NCBI GenBank assembly: GCA_023665185.1
Contig: JAMPEL010000002.1
Coordinates: forward strand, 62,001 to 126,000
Source of the DNA: Roseburia sp.
GTDB taxonomy: Bacteria; Bacteroidota; Bacteroidia; Bacteroidales; Bacteroidaceae
DNA: 64,000 bases
Direction: 5' to 3'
Positions 25,610 to 34,789 of this stretch are shown one piece after another (position 1 is the first letter of the stretch; every line of letters starts with the position of its first letter). The notes beneath the pieces were generated by a model that saw only the letters and a list, made by a program, of their open reading frames with translations, did not search any database and was not told the origin of the DNA. The translations under genes were made by a program, and so were the position numbers.

Positions 25610-27148
25610 ATGCAGAAGATTATAGAGATAAAAGAGGGTGTTGCCCGCCATCCGCTTTATCGGATGAGGACTCCGGTTAATCTGGAGATATTGGCAGGCG
25701 AGCAGATTGCCATTGTTGGCGACAATGGTGCGGGAAAGAGTATGCTGGTGGATATGATTACCGAAAAACATCCGTTGCTTATTACACATGTGAATTATGA
25801 TTTCTCGCCACGACAGTCGAAGATGGTCAGTGACAACATCAAATATATAACTTTTCGCGACAGTTATGGCACGAATGATGGTCAGTATTATTATCAGCAA
25901 AGATGGAACCAACATGATATGGAGGGTATTCCGCTTGCCGGAGAGCTTCTCGACGAGTCGTTCCGGATAGCAGAGCGAAGTGTGGCCACGGAAACACGGT
26001 TGGACGATTCGGAGCGGGCGGCTTTGCTGGAAGAGCGCAGGGCCTTGCGGCAAAGACTGTATGATATGTTCAGGCTCGACAGGCTTGTGGACAAGCATAT
26101 CGTGATGCTCAGTAGTGGCGAGCTTCGTAAGTTTCAGATAACAAGGACTCTGCTGTCGAATCCTCGTGTGCTCATTATGGACAATCCCTTCATCGGGCTT
26201 GATGTGGATGCGCGCCGGCAGCTTCATGAGCTTCTCACAGTGCTTTCGGAAGAGACGGAGATAACCTTAATTCTTGTGTTGTCGAAGACAGATGATATAC
26301 CTTCGTTTGTGACGCATGTCATTCCGGTGGACAAAATGGATATGTTGCCCAAAATGACTCTGGCGGAATACAAACGGCAGTTGGGTGGACAACCGGCGAG
26401 GGCTCTCGATGAGGCGAAGGAAAAAGCCATTCTCGGTTTGCCGTATGCTGTAGATGCGGATTGTGAGGCGGAGAAGGGAACGGAGCACGTGATTGATTTC
26501 AAGGATGTGTGCATAAAGTATGGGAGTCATACCATTCTGAACAACCTGAACTTTACGGTCATGAACGGAGAGAGATGGGCTTTGAGCGGAGAGAACGGGG
26601 CTGGAAAATCGACTTTGTTGAGCATCGTTTGTGCCGACAACTTGCAGGCATACGCAAACAACATTGTGCTTTTCGGGCAGCGCAGGGGAAGCGGAGAGAC
26701 AATATGGGATATAAAGAAGCATATTGGATATATTAGTCCGGAGATGCATCGCGCCTACATGAAGGACTTGCCGGCAATAGAGATTGTGGCATCCGGATTG
26801 AGCGACTCGGTGGGACTGTATAAGCGTCCCAAGCCCGAACAGATGGGTGTGTGTGAGTTCTGGATGGACATTTTCGGCATAAAGAAATACCGCGACACCA
26901 CATTCCTGAAACTTTCGAGTGGCGAGCAGAGGTTGGTGTTGCTGGCGCGTGCTTTTGTCAAAGACCCTTCGCTGCTTATTCTTGATGAGCCTTTGCACGG
27001 GCTTGACATGCACAACCGGCAACTGGTGAAGGATGTGATTGAGGTGTTCTGCCGCCGCCGGAACAAGACACTTATCATGGTGACACATTATGCGGACGAA
27101 CTCCCGGCATGTATCGACCATAGCATATTTCTGAAAAGAATGGTGTGA
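25610..27148 (+). CDS. ModF-like protein with two ABC ATPase domains
   Basis: The 512-residue protein joins two ABC ATPase domains without a membrane part, like E. coli ModF. Domain 1 has Walker A GDNGAGKS near 36 and signature LSSGELRKF. Its Walker B region is LIMDNPF, so the catalytic Glu is Asn. Domain 2 has GENGAGKST near 328, LSSGEQRLV and a complete LILDEP. One degenerate and one active site is common in tandem ABC proteins. Family members have been linked to molybdate uptake or to unknown intracellular tasks; no permease gene is adjacent, so the substrate is open. ATG 25610 is chosen because similarity starts at MQKIIEIKEG and the frame upstream lies in the leader. Confidence 0.85.
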   Translation: MQKIIEIKEGVARHPLYRMRTPVNLEILAGEQIAIVGDNGAGKSMLVDMITEKHPLLITHVNYDFSPRQSKMVSDNIKYITFRDSYGTNDGQYYYQQRWNQHDMEGIPLAGELLDESFRIAERSVATETRLDDSERAALLEERRALRQRLYDMFRLDRLVDKHIVMLSSGELRKFQITRTLLSNPRVLIMDNPFIGLDVDARRQLHELLTVLSEETEITLILVLSKTDDIPSFVTHVIPVDKMDMLPKMTLAEYKRQLGGQPARALDEAKEKAILGLPYAVDADCEAEKGTEHVIDFKDVCIKYGSHTILNNLNFTVMNGERWALSGENGAGKSTLLSIVCADNLQAYANNIVLFGQRRGSGETIWDIKKHIGYISPEMHRAYMKDLPAIEIVASGLSDSVGLYKRPKPEQMGVCEFWMDIFGIKKYRDTTFLKLSSGEQRLVLLARAFVKDPSLLILDEPLHGLDMHNRQLVKDVIEVFCRRRNKTLIMVTHYADELPACIDHSIFLKRMV

Positions 27149-27321
27149 CGCGGGTGTGTTCGGAAAGTATCTGGATGCTCATGGTCTGTATCGCCTCGTT
27201 TGGTCTTCCTGCGGAGGCTGTGTGTCCGTCGAGCGTCTGAATGCTCTTGATATGAGTTTGTCGCATACACTTATTTGTAATTTCGCATACACCTATTTAT
27301 AAATAGGAAAACACAGAGCGG

Positions 27322-27366
27322 AAAAAAGGAAAACACAAGGATTCTTGCCTGGTGTTTTCCTTTTTT
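27322..27366 (+). terminator. Bidirectional terminator
   Basis: Perfect 15-bp arms (27322-27336 and 27352-27366) start and end with A6/T6 around GGAAAACAC/GTGTTTTCC. It lies about 175 bp past the ModF-like gene and could work in both directions. Confidence 0.75.
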
Positions 27367-27455
27367 ATATAATCATTTTTGTCTGTAAAGGTGATAATTC
27401 TTAGGTGTTTAACTTTTTTTATTTCTTTTTTTGCCTTGTGATTTTGCTCTTTCTT

Positions 27456-27463
27456 TATATTTG
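27456..27463 (+). promoter_or_regulatory. -7 box of the large secreted protein
   Basis: TATATTTG matches TAnnTTTG and lies 72 bp before the ATG at 27535. The spacing to a -33 TTTG (27430-27433) is 22 bp, which is long. Confidence 0.5.
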
Positions 27464-27534
27464 CCGATAATTATTAACACTAACAAAAGTGAGGGATTTA
27501 CAAACCTTATTTCTAACTAAATTTTTAATCACAA

Positions 27535-30500
27535 ATGAAAAGAAGAGTACTTTTTGTTTCGACATTGCTGGCTGCAATGTGGAGTGGTGTAAGTGCTTTT
27601 GCAGACGACAAGCCTGCGGATGGAGCGTATTACATCGAGAATGTGGGTGCTGCTCGCTTTATGGAGGGCGGCAACAGTTGGGGTACCCAGGCTTCTGTAT
27701 CGGAACGCGGTATTGAGTTTACGCTGACTGCTAATGATGATGAGACTTACACGATTAAGTCGGGACTTGGCTCTGGTTTCCTCGGAACTAACGGCTATAT
27801 TGATTCTGCTACTGCCGATTGGACTGTGGCTCCGGTGGAAGATGGCATGTATACGCTTGCTTGTACTATCGTTTCTCAAGATGAGTCAGGTGAGGATGTA
27901 TCGGAAGTGAAATATCTTGCTTGGAGCGGTGAAGGTACGGTGCTTGATTTGGTTGATGAGCTTCCGGCCACATCAAACGGATATTTCAGGTTTGTCACAA
28001 AAGATGAGCGTATCGCTGCTCTTGCAGAGGCAACGAAAGATGCTCCGGTGAATGCCACTTTCCTTGTAGGAGACCCTAATTTCAGTCGTTATGAGTCTAC
28101 TGCGCCGTGGACTATTGTTGCTTCTAACAATAATCTTTCCGGCGGAAATAATATAAACAACTGTGCGGAATCTTATCATTCCACATTCTCGCTGACTCAG
28201 ACTGTCACAGTTCCTGCGGGTGTATACGCGCTGACAGCACAGGGATTCTACCGTCAGGACGGTACGGACACAGAGAACCTTCCTTATTTCTTTATTGGCG
28301 AGGAGAAGGTTACATTCCCGGTAAAGGAAGGTGTGGAGAACAGTATGAGTGACGCTTCCGTTTCATTCACTAACGGACTTTACACTACTAATCCTATATA
28401 TGTATATGTAGGTGAGGAAGGAACTGTGGAATTGGGTGCTATGAATGAGGCGAACACCATGTTGTGGTGTATCTGGGACAACTTCCAGCTTACTTATTAT
28501 GGTGCTAATGCCGATGATTTGAATACACTCAAGTTTGCGGGATATGTCTCTCAGGTTGAGACACTCCGTGCTACAGCTACCGATTATCTCGCAGCAGATA
28601 TAAGCGGTGTTGTGAAGACTGCATTGGAAACCGCGCTTGCCGAGACTGAGACAATCGAAGGAAACGAGGATGCTTATAAGGCTGCTGTCGCTACATTGAC
28701 TGACGCTACTGCGGCTGCCAAGAAGAGTGCGGAGCAGAAGGTTGCTATCGACGCAAGATATGCGCTTTTGAACTCGACCAATGTGTACACGGCTGAGGCT
28801 TACGCTACGTTCAAGGATGCTGCGGATGACTATTTGGCTAAGTGGGAAGCTGGAGAGCTGACAGAGACTGTGGTGAATCCTAATTCCGTTCAGGGATGGC
28901 ATGCGGCAAACGATTATGATGACTTCCTCCTTTCTGCATGGGGCACAAAGGATTTCGAGTCTGACCTTTATATCAATACTTGGTCTGTTGAGGGCGAGAC
29001 TGACGGTTCTGATTTCAAGGTGCCGTTCTTTGAATATTGGACAGCTGATGCAAATTCTTTGGCTGCAACAGTGAAGACTGCCACAGTGGTAGGTCTTGAG
29101 TCTGACAAACTATATTCTGTTTCTGCATTGGTGCGTGTACGCGCTAAGAACGGTGTGACTGATGCTCCTACAGGAATCACGCTTTCTGTTGGCGACGGAA
29201 CTCCGGTAGATGTGACAAAAGGCGCACAGGTTGGTGATAGTCAGATGTATCTTGTCAATGCTGTCGCTAACGGTAGAACAGATGCTGAAGGTAATCTGAC
29301 AATCAGTTTCAATGTGGCAGAGGACAATAACATCAGCTGGTTGTCATTCAAGAATGTCAACTATTCTGAGTATTATGTGCCTTCTAACCTTGACTTCGCT
29401 GTTGGAACTCCGGTTGATAACGGTATCTGCACTTACGAGAAGGATATGGCTAACAACAATACTACTTATAGCCGTATGCTTGAGGTGGACGGATGGGACA
29501 TTGCTGTTGAAAACGGTGATGCTCGTGCTGCCGGTCTGTTTGCATACGGTTCTGAGAACTGGTTGGGCGGTACTGGATACAATGCTCCGGCAACAAACCC
29601 TGAGGGTGAGGCAACAGGCAATGCGCTTGGTGTGATTGGTGTATGGGGCGCGTCTGCTCAGTACACTCAGAAGGTGACTCTCCCTGCCGGAAACTATGTG
29701 CTGACTATACCTGTATATAATGTTGGTGGAACAGCCGCTACAGTGAAGAACCTTGTCGGTTTCATTGCTGCGGACGGAACGGAGTATCTTGCTTCTAACA
29801 AGGTGTATGCAGTGGGCGAATGGACAAATGAAATCGTTCAGTTCACTCTTACAGAGCAGACTGACGGTGTGCTTTCTCTCGGATTTACTGCTCCTAACTC
29901 CGGCTCGGCTGCTTGCCAGCATCTCTTCTACGACAAGGTTGAGATTGAGACTGTCAGTGAGGCTGATTTGATTCGCGTACAGCTTGTCTCTGACATTGCT
30001 GCTGCAAACAGAGTCGTGGAGAAGAAGACAAACGTTGGTGACGCTTTGTTTATGATTCCTACTGCCGCTCTCGACACTTATTCTGCTGCTGTCGTTGAGG
30101 CTCAGGCTGTGGCTGACAATACAGAGGCTACTGAGGCAGAGCTTGCTGCTGCTATAGACGCGCTTGCTGCTGCAACTGAGGCATACAACGCTACTCCTGT
30201 GACTGCACCTAAGGCTGATGCTGAATATACTATCAAGCAGAATGCTTCGGGCAACTATATGACTCTTGCGAATGATAAAGTGACTGTTGAGGCTGAGGCT
30301 GCTCCGCTTAAGTTTGAGGCTGTGGGCGACGGCACTTATTATATATTGGACGCTGACGGTGAGTATGCAGGTTATGCGGGTACTGACAAGTGGACAATGT
30401 CTGCTACTGCCGATAAGAAGGCTGCTTGGACTATTGCCAGCATTGGTGACGGAATGTACACTATACAGGGTGTGAACGGTGTGATTGCTACCGATAATCT

Positions 30501-31557
30501 CGATGCAGGTTCTGCTTGCTATGGCGACAAGGCTGCAAGCAATGAGAATGCTGCATGGATTATTGAGGAAATCAGGTCGGAGGAGAATCACGTATATGTT
30601 ATCAACGTAGATGTTGAGCGTGAGGCTAAACTCGGTTATACAAACCAGACTGCCACTGTAGATATTGCCGCTATATGCGAGATGCTCGGTGTGGATGCTG
30701 TTACAGCCGACAATGTTCGTGGTGTAGATCCTGACGGCACATACGTGGAGAACGCTATGAGTCTGTATGACGGATGGCGCAATGTAGACGGCGCATTTGT
30801 TGCATGGGGCAATGACGCTTCTGTTTGTGTGAAGCTTGATGTGGCTGTAGCAGAGGACAATATTGATATTTGTACTTATGCCAACAATCTGGAGAACGAG
30901 CCTGCTGTGGGTTCTGTTTATACAGCTGTTTGGGCTGTTGTCACAGAGACTGACACTGTGTTGATTAATACAAACATCACATTCATCGAACCGGTTGTCA
31001 AGTCGTTTGAGATTGTGAAGACTATCACTGTGGAGCATTCAGAAGAGGCTGGAACGGCTTATAGCGGTACTACTGCTACATTCGACGTGAATGAGGTGAC
31101 TGAGGCTCTCGGCATTGAGTCAATTGCAGAGGCAGAGCAGTATATCGTAAACGTGACAACAAACGACTTTGTGGGTAATACTTCTGACGGATGGCGCGAT
31201 GCTGCCGGTGACGCTGCATTGTGGGGCTCTGGTGAAGGAATGGTTTGCGTGAAGATTCAGGACCCGGCTTCTGGCATTATCGACTATATTGGATGCATTG
31301 ACGAGACTTATGAGGCCGGTCAGACTTACACTGCTAAGTGGGGATTCGTTTATGACAATAAGGCTGTAGTTATTGACGTGGTGATTACATTCGTTGTTCC
31401 TGTAGGAATTGAGGGTGTTGCTGCTGACAACATTGTGAAGACTCAGTACTTTGGAATGAATGGTGCTGCACTCGACACTCCTCAGAAGGGTATCAACATT
31501 GTGAAGATTACTCTCACTGACGGTAAGGTTGTGACTAAGAAAGTGCTTGTCAAATAA
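27535..31557 (+). CDS. Large secreted modular protein (1340 residues) with DUF4859-like repeats and sorting-type tail
   Basis: A signal peptide ends at AFAD (about 23). I read the modules as an N-terminal beta-trefoil-like part (28-155), a carbohydrate-binding-like beta sandwich (about 175-325), an Ala-rich helical linker (330-400), further beta-sandwich modules (430-620 and 640-820), a FIVAR-like helix pair (about 844-890), a trefoil-like part (895-1012), two DUF4859-like modules (about 1018-1150 and 1160-1285, each with D/NGWR and WG), and a tail TQYFGMNG....PQKGINIVK....KKVLVK. No catalytic domain is visible. The tail resembles type IX secretion type A sorting domains and is shared with the protein at 60234. 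It has its own promoter and terminator and no SusC/SusD neighbour. Adhesion to, or binding of, glycans at the surface is inference. Confidence 0.82.
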   Translation: MKRRVLFVSTLLAAMWSGVSAFADDKPADGAYYIENVGAARFMEGGNSWGTQASVSERGIEFTLTANDDETYTIKSGLGSGFLGTNGYIDSATADWTVAPVEDGMYTLACTIVSQDESGEDVSEVKYLAWSGEGTVLDLVDELPATSNGYFRFVTKDERIAALAEATKDAPVNATFLVGDPNFSRYESTAPWTIVASNNNLSGGNNINNCAESYHSTFSLTQTVTVPAGVYALTAQGFYRQDGTDTENLPYFFIGEEKVTFPVKEGVENSMSDASVSFTNGLYTTNPIYVYVGEEGTVELGAMNEANTMLWCIWDNFQLTYYGANADDLNTLKFAGYVSQVETLRATATDYLAADISGVVKTALETALAETETIEGNEDAYKAAVATLTDATAAAKKSAEQKVAIDARYALLNSTNVYTAEAYATFKDAADDYLAKWEAGELTETVVNPNSVQGWHAANDYDDFLLSAWGTKDFESDLYINTWSVEGETDGSDFKVPFFEYWTADANSLAATVKTATVVGLESDKLYSVSALVRVRAKNGVTDAPTGITLSVGDGTPVDVTKGAQVGDSQMYLVNAVANGRTDAEGNLTISFNVAEDNNISWLSFKNVNYSEYYVPSNLDFAVGTPVDNGICTYEKDMANNNTTYSRMLEVDGWDIAVENGDARAAGLFAYGSENWLGGTGYNAPATNPEGEATGNALGVIGVWGASAQYTQKVTLPAGNYVLTIPVYNVGGTAATVKNLVGFIAADGTEYLASNKVYAVGEWTNEIVQFTLTEQTDGVLSLGFTAPNSGSAACQHLFYDKVEIETVSEADLIRVQLVSDIAAANRVVEKKTNVGDALFMIPTAALDTYSAAVVEAQAVADNTEATEAELAAAIDALAAATEAYNATPVTAPKADAEYTIKQNASGNYMTLANDKVTVEAEAAPLKFEAVGDGTYYILDADGEYAGYAGTDKWTMSATADKKAAWTIASIGDGMYTIQGVNGVIATDNLDAGSACYGDKAASNENAAWIIEEIRSEENHVYVINVDVEREAKLGYTNQTATVDIAAICEMLGVDAVTADNVRGVDPDGTYVENAMSLYDGWRNVDGAFVAWGNDASVCVKLDVAVAEDNIDICTYANNLENEPAVGSVYTAVWAVVTETDTVLINTNITFIEPVVKSFEIVKTITVEHSEEAGTAYSGTTATFDVNEVTEALGIESIAEAEQYIVNVTTNDFVGNTSDGWRDAAGDAALWGSGEGMVCVKIQDPASGIIDYIGCIDETYEAGQTYTAKWGFVYDNKAVVIDVVITFVVPVGIEGVAADNIVKTQYFGMNGAALDTPQKGINIVKITLTDGKVVTKKVLVK

Positions 31558-31592
31558 TTCGTTTGGATATTATTTGATATAATAAGAATGGA

Positions 31593-31616
31593 GGGGTGTG
31601 CCAATCGGCGCGCCCC
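31593..31616 (+). terminator. Terminator of the large secreted protein
   Basis: GGGGTGTGCC (31593-31602) pairs with GGCGCGCCCC (31607-31616) through eight Watson-Crick and two G-U pairs, followed by TTTTCT, 36 bp after the stop. Confidence 0.85.
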
Positions 31617-31810
31617 TTTTCTGTGGTTCTTGACATCAGTTTTATATAGAGTGAGTATGTGTGTTGGCTCTTGCGCTGATGAGGCATGTTGATTTTTATT
31701 GTAGTGTCGTTTGTGTGTATGACGTTGTGGCATGCAGATGGATTCATTGTGCGTATTAATCCGTTTGCTTGCCACATTTGTTTTTTGTCTGCACCATAAA
31801 GTTCGGATTT

Positions 31811-31890
31811 GCGTGCAAAATTCTATAAACCGCACTGTGGCTCTTGTAAACTGCACTGCGGTTTTTATAAACCATACTGCGGTTCTAAAA
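31811..31890. repeat. Dispersed intergenic repeat (copy 2 of the 13131-13190 sequence)
   Basis: GCAAAATTCTATAAACCGCACTGTGGCTCTTGTAAACTGCACTGCGG follows the block order of copy 1, with substitutions that break the perfect arms. A third AAACC....TGCGGTT unit (31869-31884) is added at the end. The remaining gap from 31621 to 31993 contains no supported gene. Confidence 0.65.
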
Positions 31891-31993
31891 ATTTAGTGAG
31901 GTGAAAGTGACTTTAGACCGCTGTCTTGTAATCTGTCTTTGTCGAACCGCAGATTTATTTGATGTGAGCCGCATGACAGTTTGTTATGTAATA

Positions 31994-32039
31994 AAAAAGT
32001 AGAATCGGCAATTTTTAAAAGCTGCCGATTCTACTTTTT
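31994..32039. terminator. Bidirectional terminator
   Basis: Perfect 17-bp arms (31994-32010 and 32023-32039) of the form AAAAAGTAGAATCGGCA with a 12-nt loop. It lies about 100 bp past the minus-strand dehydrogenase gene end and would work for either strand. The GTAGAATCG core coincides with that of the long repeats' stem, which may be chance. Confidence 0.8.
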
Positions 32040-32140
32040 AAGATGCTGTCCTTTTCTCAGACCCGCATTATGAGTGAGATATATTGTCAATCATGTATGC
32101 CGGGCATCCTTTTTTATGGGAATCCTTTATACCCGGTTGC

Positions 32141-33094
32141 TCAGTTTACTTGGTTTTGAGGCTCTCCCTTGATGAATGCTCTTACGTTTTCAACGCAAAT
32201 GTTTATAAGACGCTGGCGGGCCTCGTAGGTGGCCCATGCGATATGCGGAGTCAGATAGCAGTTTCTTGCCGATAGCAGAGGATTGTCCACTTTAGGAGGT
32301 TCTTCAGTCAGCACATCGGCTGCGTATGCGGCAATGATGTGATGGTTGAGCGCGTCTGCCACATCCTCATCGCAGACAAGAGGGCCGCGCCCGGTGTTTA
32401 TCAGTATGGCTGACGGTTTCATGGAGTGCAGGCGAGGTGAATTTACCAAATGCCGGGTGGAAACTGTGAGCGGACAGTGCAGGCTTATGACATCGCTGTT
32501 TGTAAATAACTCGTCCATTGTGACGCTCTGTACACCTTCCGGAAGCTCGTCTTCGCTTTTTGATGTATATGCGATAACCTCCATATTGAAGGCGCGTGCA
32601 ATCTTGGCAACGGCAGTTCCTATGTTTCCGAGTCCTACGATGCCCATGCGCTTGCCCGCCAGTTCTGACATTGTGTGGTCGAGATAGCAGAAATCCTTGT
32701 TTGCGCTCCAACGTCCGTGACGGTTCTCACGGGCATAATGGTCGGTTCTGCTTACGATGTTGAGCAAGTGGGAAAATACCATCTGTGCCACACTGTCGGT
32801 GCTGTAAGCCGGGATATTGGTGACTACGATGCTCTGTCGGCTTGCCACTTCAAGGTCTACTACGTTGTATCCAGTTGCCAGTACACCGATGTACATCAGG
32901 CGCGGCAACTGGTTGAGCACTGCGGCATCGAGTACCACTTTGTTGGTAAGTATCATTTCAGCACCTTTGCAGCGTGGTATAATCTCGTCTTCAGAAGTGC
33001 GGTCATATACTTCTACTTCAGCCAATGATTCAAGGGCAGACCATGAAAGGTCGCCCGGATTCACGGTAAAACCGTCAAGGATAACTATTTTCAT
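32141..33094 (-). CDS. D-2-hydroxyacid dehydrogenase (glycerate dehydrogenase-like)
   Basis: The protein (317 residues from ATG 33094) has the two-domain D-isomer-specific dehydrogenase fold: a Rossmann motif GLGNIG near 150, the catalytic Arg in NTGRGPLV, the Glu in TEEPP and the His in LTPHIAW. Such enzymes reduce hydroxypyruvate or related 2-oxoacids with NAD(P)H; hydroxypyruvate/glycerate is the best guess from overall similarity. The upstream ATG at 33163 is not used since similarity starts at MKIVILDG. A weak -7-like box (TTACTTTG on the minus strand) sits near 33123. Confidence 0.87.
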   Translation of the reverse strand: MKIVILDGFTVNPGDLSWSALESLAEVEVYDRTSEDEIIPRCKGAEMILTNKVVLDAAVLNQLPRLMYIGVLATGYNVVDLEVASRQSIVVTNIPAYSTDSVAQMVFSHLLNIVSRTDHYARENRHGRWSANKDFCYLDHTMSELAGKRMGIVGLGNIGTAVAKIARAFNMEVIAYTSKSEDELPEGVQSVTMDELFTNSDVISLHCPLTVSTRHLVNSPRLHSMKPSAILINTGRGPLVCDEDVADALNHHIIAAYAADVLTEEPPKVDNPLLSARNCYLTPHIAWATYEARQRLINICVENVRAFIKGEPQNQVN

Positions 33095-33227
33095 TTCTTC
33101 AGTATTCTGATTTGATATATGTGCAAAGTAACGCATTTTTCTTGATAGCGGTAAATAAAACATCCGAAATGTGAGTTTTGGGTATCTGACAGTGAGTTTT
33201 TTTCTTCTTTGTTTGAAATAAAGAGCG

Positions 33228-33235
33228 TAAATTTG
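33228..33235 (+). promoter_or_regulatory. -7 box of the second flippase operon
   Basis: TAAATTTG matches TAnnTTTG and lies 18 bp upstream of the ATG at 33254. TTTG at 33208-33211 could serve as -33 with a shorter spacer. Confidence 0.5.
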
Positions 33236-33253
33236 CGTTTACTAAAGTAACAG

Positions 33254-34789
33254 ATGGAAAACAAGGGTATATACACAGAGCAGGAAAATGACACAACCTA
33301 TGACCATGTGATAAAATACACAGGTCTGTTTGGTGGGGTACAGGGCATTACGATGCTGATGGGTATTGTGCGCAACAAGATTGCAGCCATGCTCCTCGGC
33401 CCTTCCGGTATAGCTCTGGTCAGTATATACAATAAAGTAATGAGTCTGGTCAATCAGTCTACTAATTTTGGAATATCTTTCAGTGCGGTGCGTCATGTGG
33501 CGGAGCTGTTTGATATGGGTGATGAAAAGACTGTCGTTGATTTTGTGAATACGGTGCGGACATGGAGTCTGTTGACAGCTGTGTTAGGGATGCTGGTATG
33601 TTGTGTGCTTTCTCCGTGGATTAGTTTGTGGACATTCAAGAATTATGATTACACTTTGACATTCTGCCTGCTTTCTCCTGTGGCTGCGACTATGGCATTG
33701 ACCGGTGGTGAGATTGCTATTCTCAAAGGCATGAAACAGTTGAAGAAAGTAGCGACAATTTCGGTCTTTGCAGCCTTTGCCACTTTGCTGATTTGCTCTC
33801 CTGTGTATTTTTTTCTTGGAATACGGGGCATAGTATTTTCTTTGGTTGCGGGAAATATAGCTGTACTCTGTGTGCATCTTTGGTTTTCCACAAAGGTGGT
33901 TTCGTGGAGTACATCTGTCCGTTCAATGAGCAATGTGATGAAAGGAGTGCCTATGATAAAGCTTGGGGTGGCATACATCATTGCAGGTTTGTTTGGGCAA
34001 GGGGCGGATTATATAATAAACACCTCGATATTTCGTATCGGAGAGCTTGCGGATGTAGGGTTGTACAACACCGGATATATTATGGCGGTGAGTTATGCCT
34101 CTCTTGTTTTTGTGGCTATTGAGGCCGATTATTTTCCGAGGCTTTCGGCTGCGGAGCGTGATACCGACAGGATGAATCACACTGTGAACCAGCAAATGGA
34201 GGTTTGTGTATTGTTGATTGCGCCTTGTCTGATTTTCTTTGTTATAGCAATGCCGCTGATAATATCCGTACTTTATTCAGCGGATTTTATGGCGGCGGTT
34301 CCTATGGCGGTCAGTGCCTCCTTCTTTATGTTTTTCAAGGCTCTGACGCTTCCCGTTGCCTATCTTCCGCTTGCGAAGGGCGATTCTAAAATGTATATGT
34401 TTACCGAGTTGATATACGATGTCTTCATTGCGATAGTCATTCCTGTGGCATTCCGGATGTATGGGCTGGTTGGTGCGGGATGGGCATTGTCGCTTGGCGG
34501 TTTTATTGATTTCGTGATTATACATGTGTTTTACAGATTGAAATATAAGTTCAAGTTTGATTTTTCTCCTGTCAGGTTTTATGTGATACAATTTCTTCTT
34601 TTTAGTGCGGCTGTTTATGCAGCTTTGCAGTTGGGGACTGTGCTCAAATGGCTTGTGGGCATGATAATGTTGTCCGCCTCACTGTTCTTCTCGCTTAGAG
34701 TGCTGCGCCGTGAGACGACTTTGATGAAGGATTTGAAAAAGAAACTTGGAGATAGATTGAGTTTTATAAGAAAGGGTAGGAGAGAATGA
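33254..34789 (+). CDS. Second Wzx-type polysaccharide flippase
   Basis: The 511-residue protein has about twelve to fourteen membrane helices with the PST family layout. Residues 28-60 (YTGLFGGVQGITMLMGIVRNKIAAMLLGPSGIAL) match the start of O-antigen/enterobacterial-common-antigen flippases of the WzxE type. It differs clearly from the flippase at 7961, so the cell has at least two lipid-linked glycans to flip. Its stop overlaps the start of the next glycosyltransferase by 4 bp. Confidence 0.87.
   Translation: MENKGIYTEQENDTTYDHVIKYTGLFGGVQGITMLMGIVRNKIAAMLLGPSGIALVSIYNKVMSLVNQSTNFGISFSAVRHVAELFDMGDEKTVVDFVNTVRTWSLLTAVLGMLVCCVLSPWISLWTFKNYDYTLTFCLLSPVAATMALTGGEIAILKGMKQLKKVATISVFAAFATLLICSPVYFFLGIRGIVFSLVAGNIAVLCVHLWFSTKVVSWSTSVRSMSNVMKGVPMIKLGVAYIIAGLFGQGADYIINTSIFRIGELADVGLYNTGYIMAVSYASLVFVAIEADYFPRLSAAERDTDRMNHTVNQQMEVCVLLIAPCLIFFVIAMPLIISVLYSADFMAAVPMAVSASFFMFFKALTLPVAYLPLAKGDSKMYMFTELIYDVFIAIVIPVAFRMYGLVGAGWALSLGGFIDFVIIHVFYRLKYKFKFDFSPVRFYVIQFLLFSAAVYAALQLGTVLKWLVGMIMLSASLFFSLRVLRRETTLMKDLKKKLGDRLSFIRKGRRE

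Noticed and set aside
29344..31038. A 564-codon open frame on the minus strand
   Set aside because: It lies antisense to the secreted protein at 27535, is rich in Ser, His, Cys and Ile as expected for a mirror frame of regular codon use, and has no domain features.
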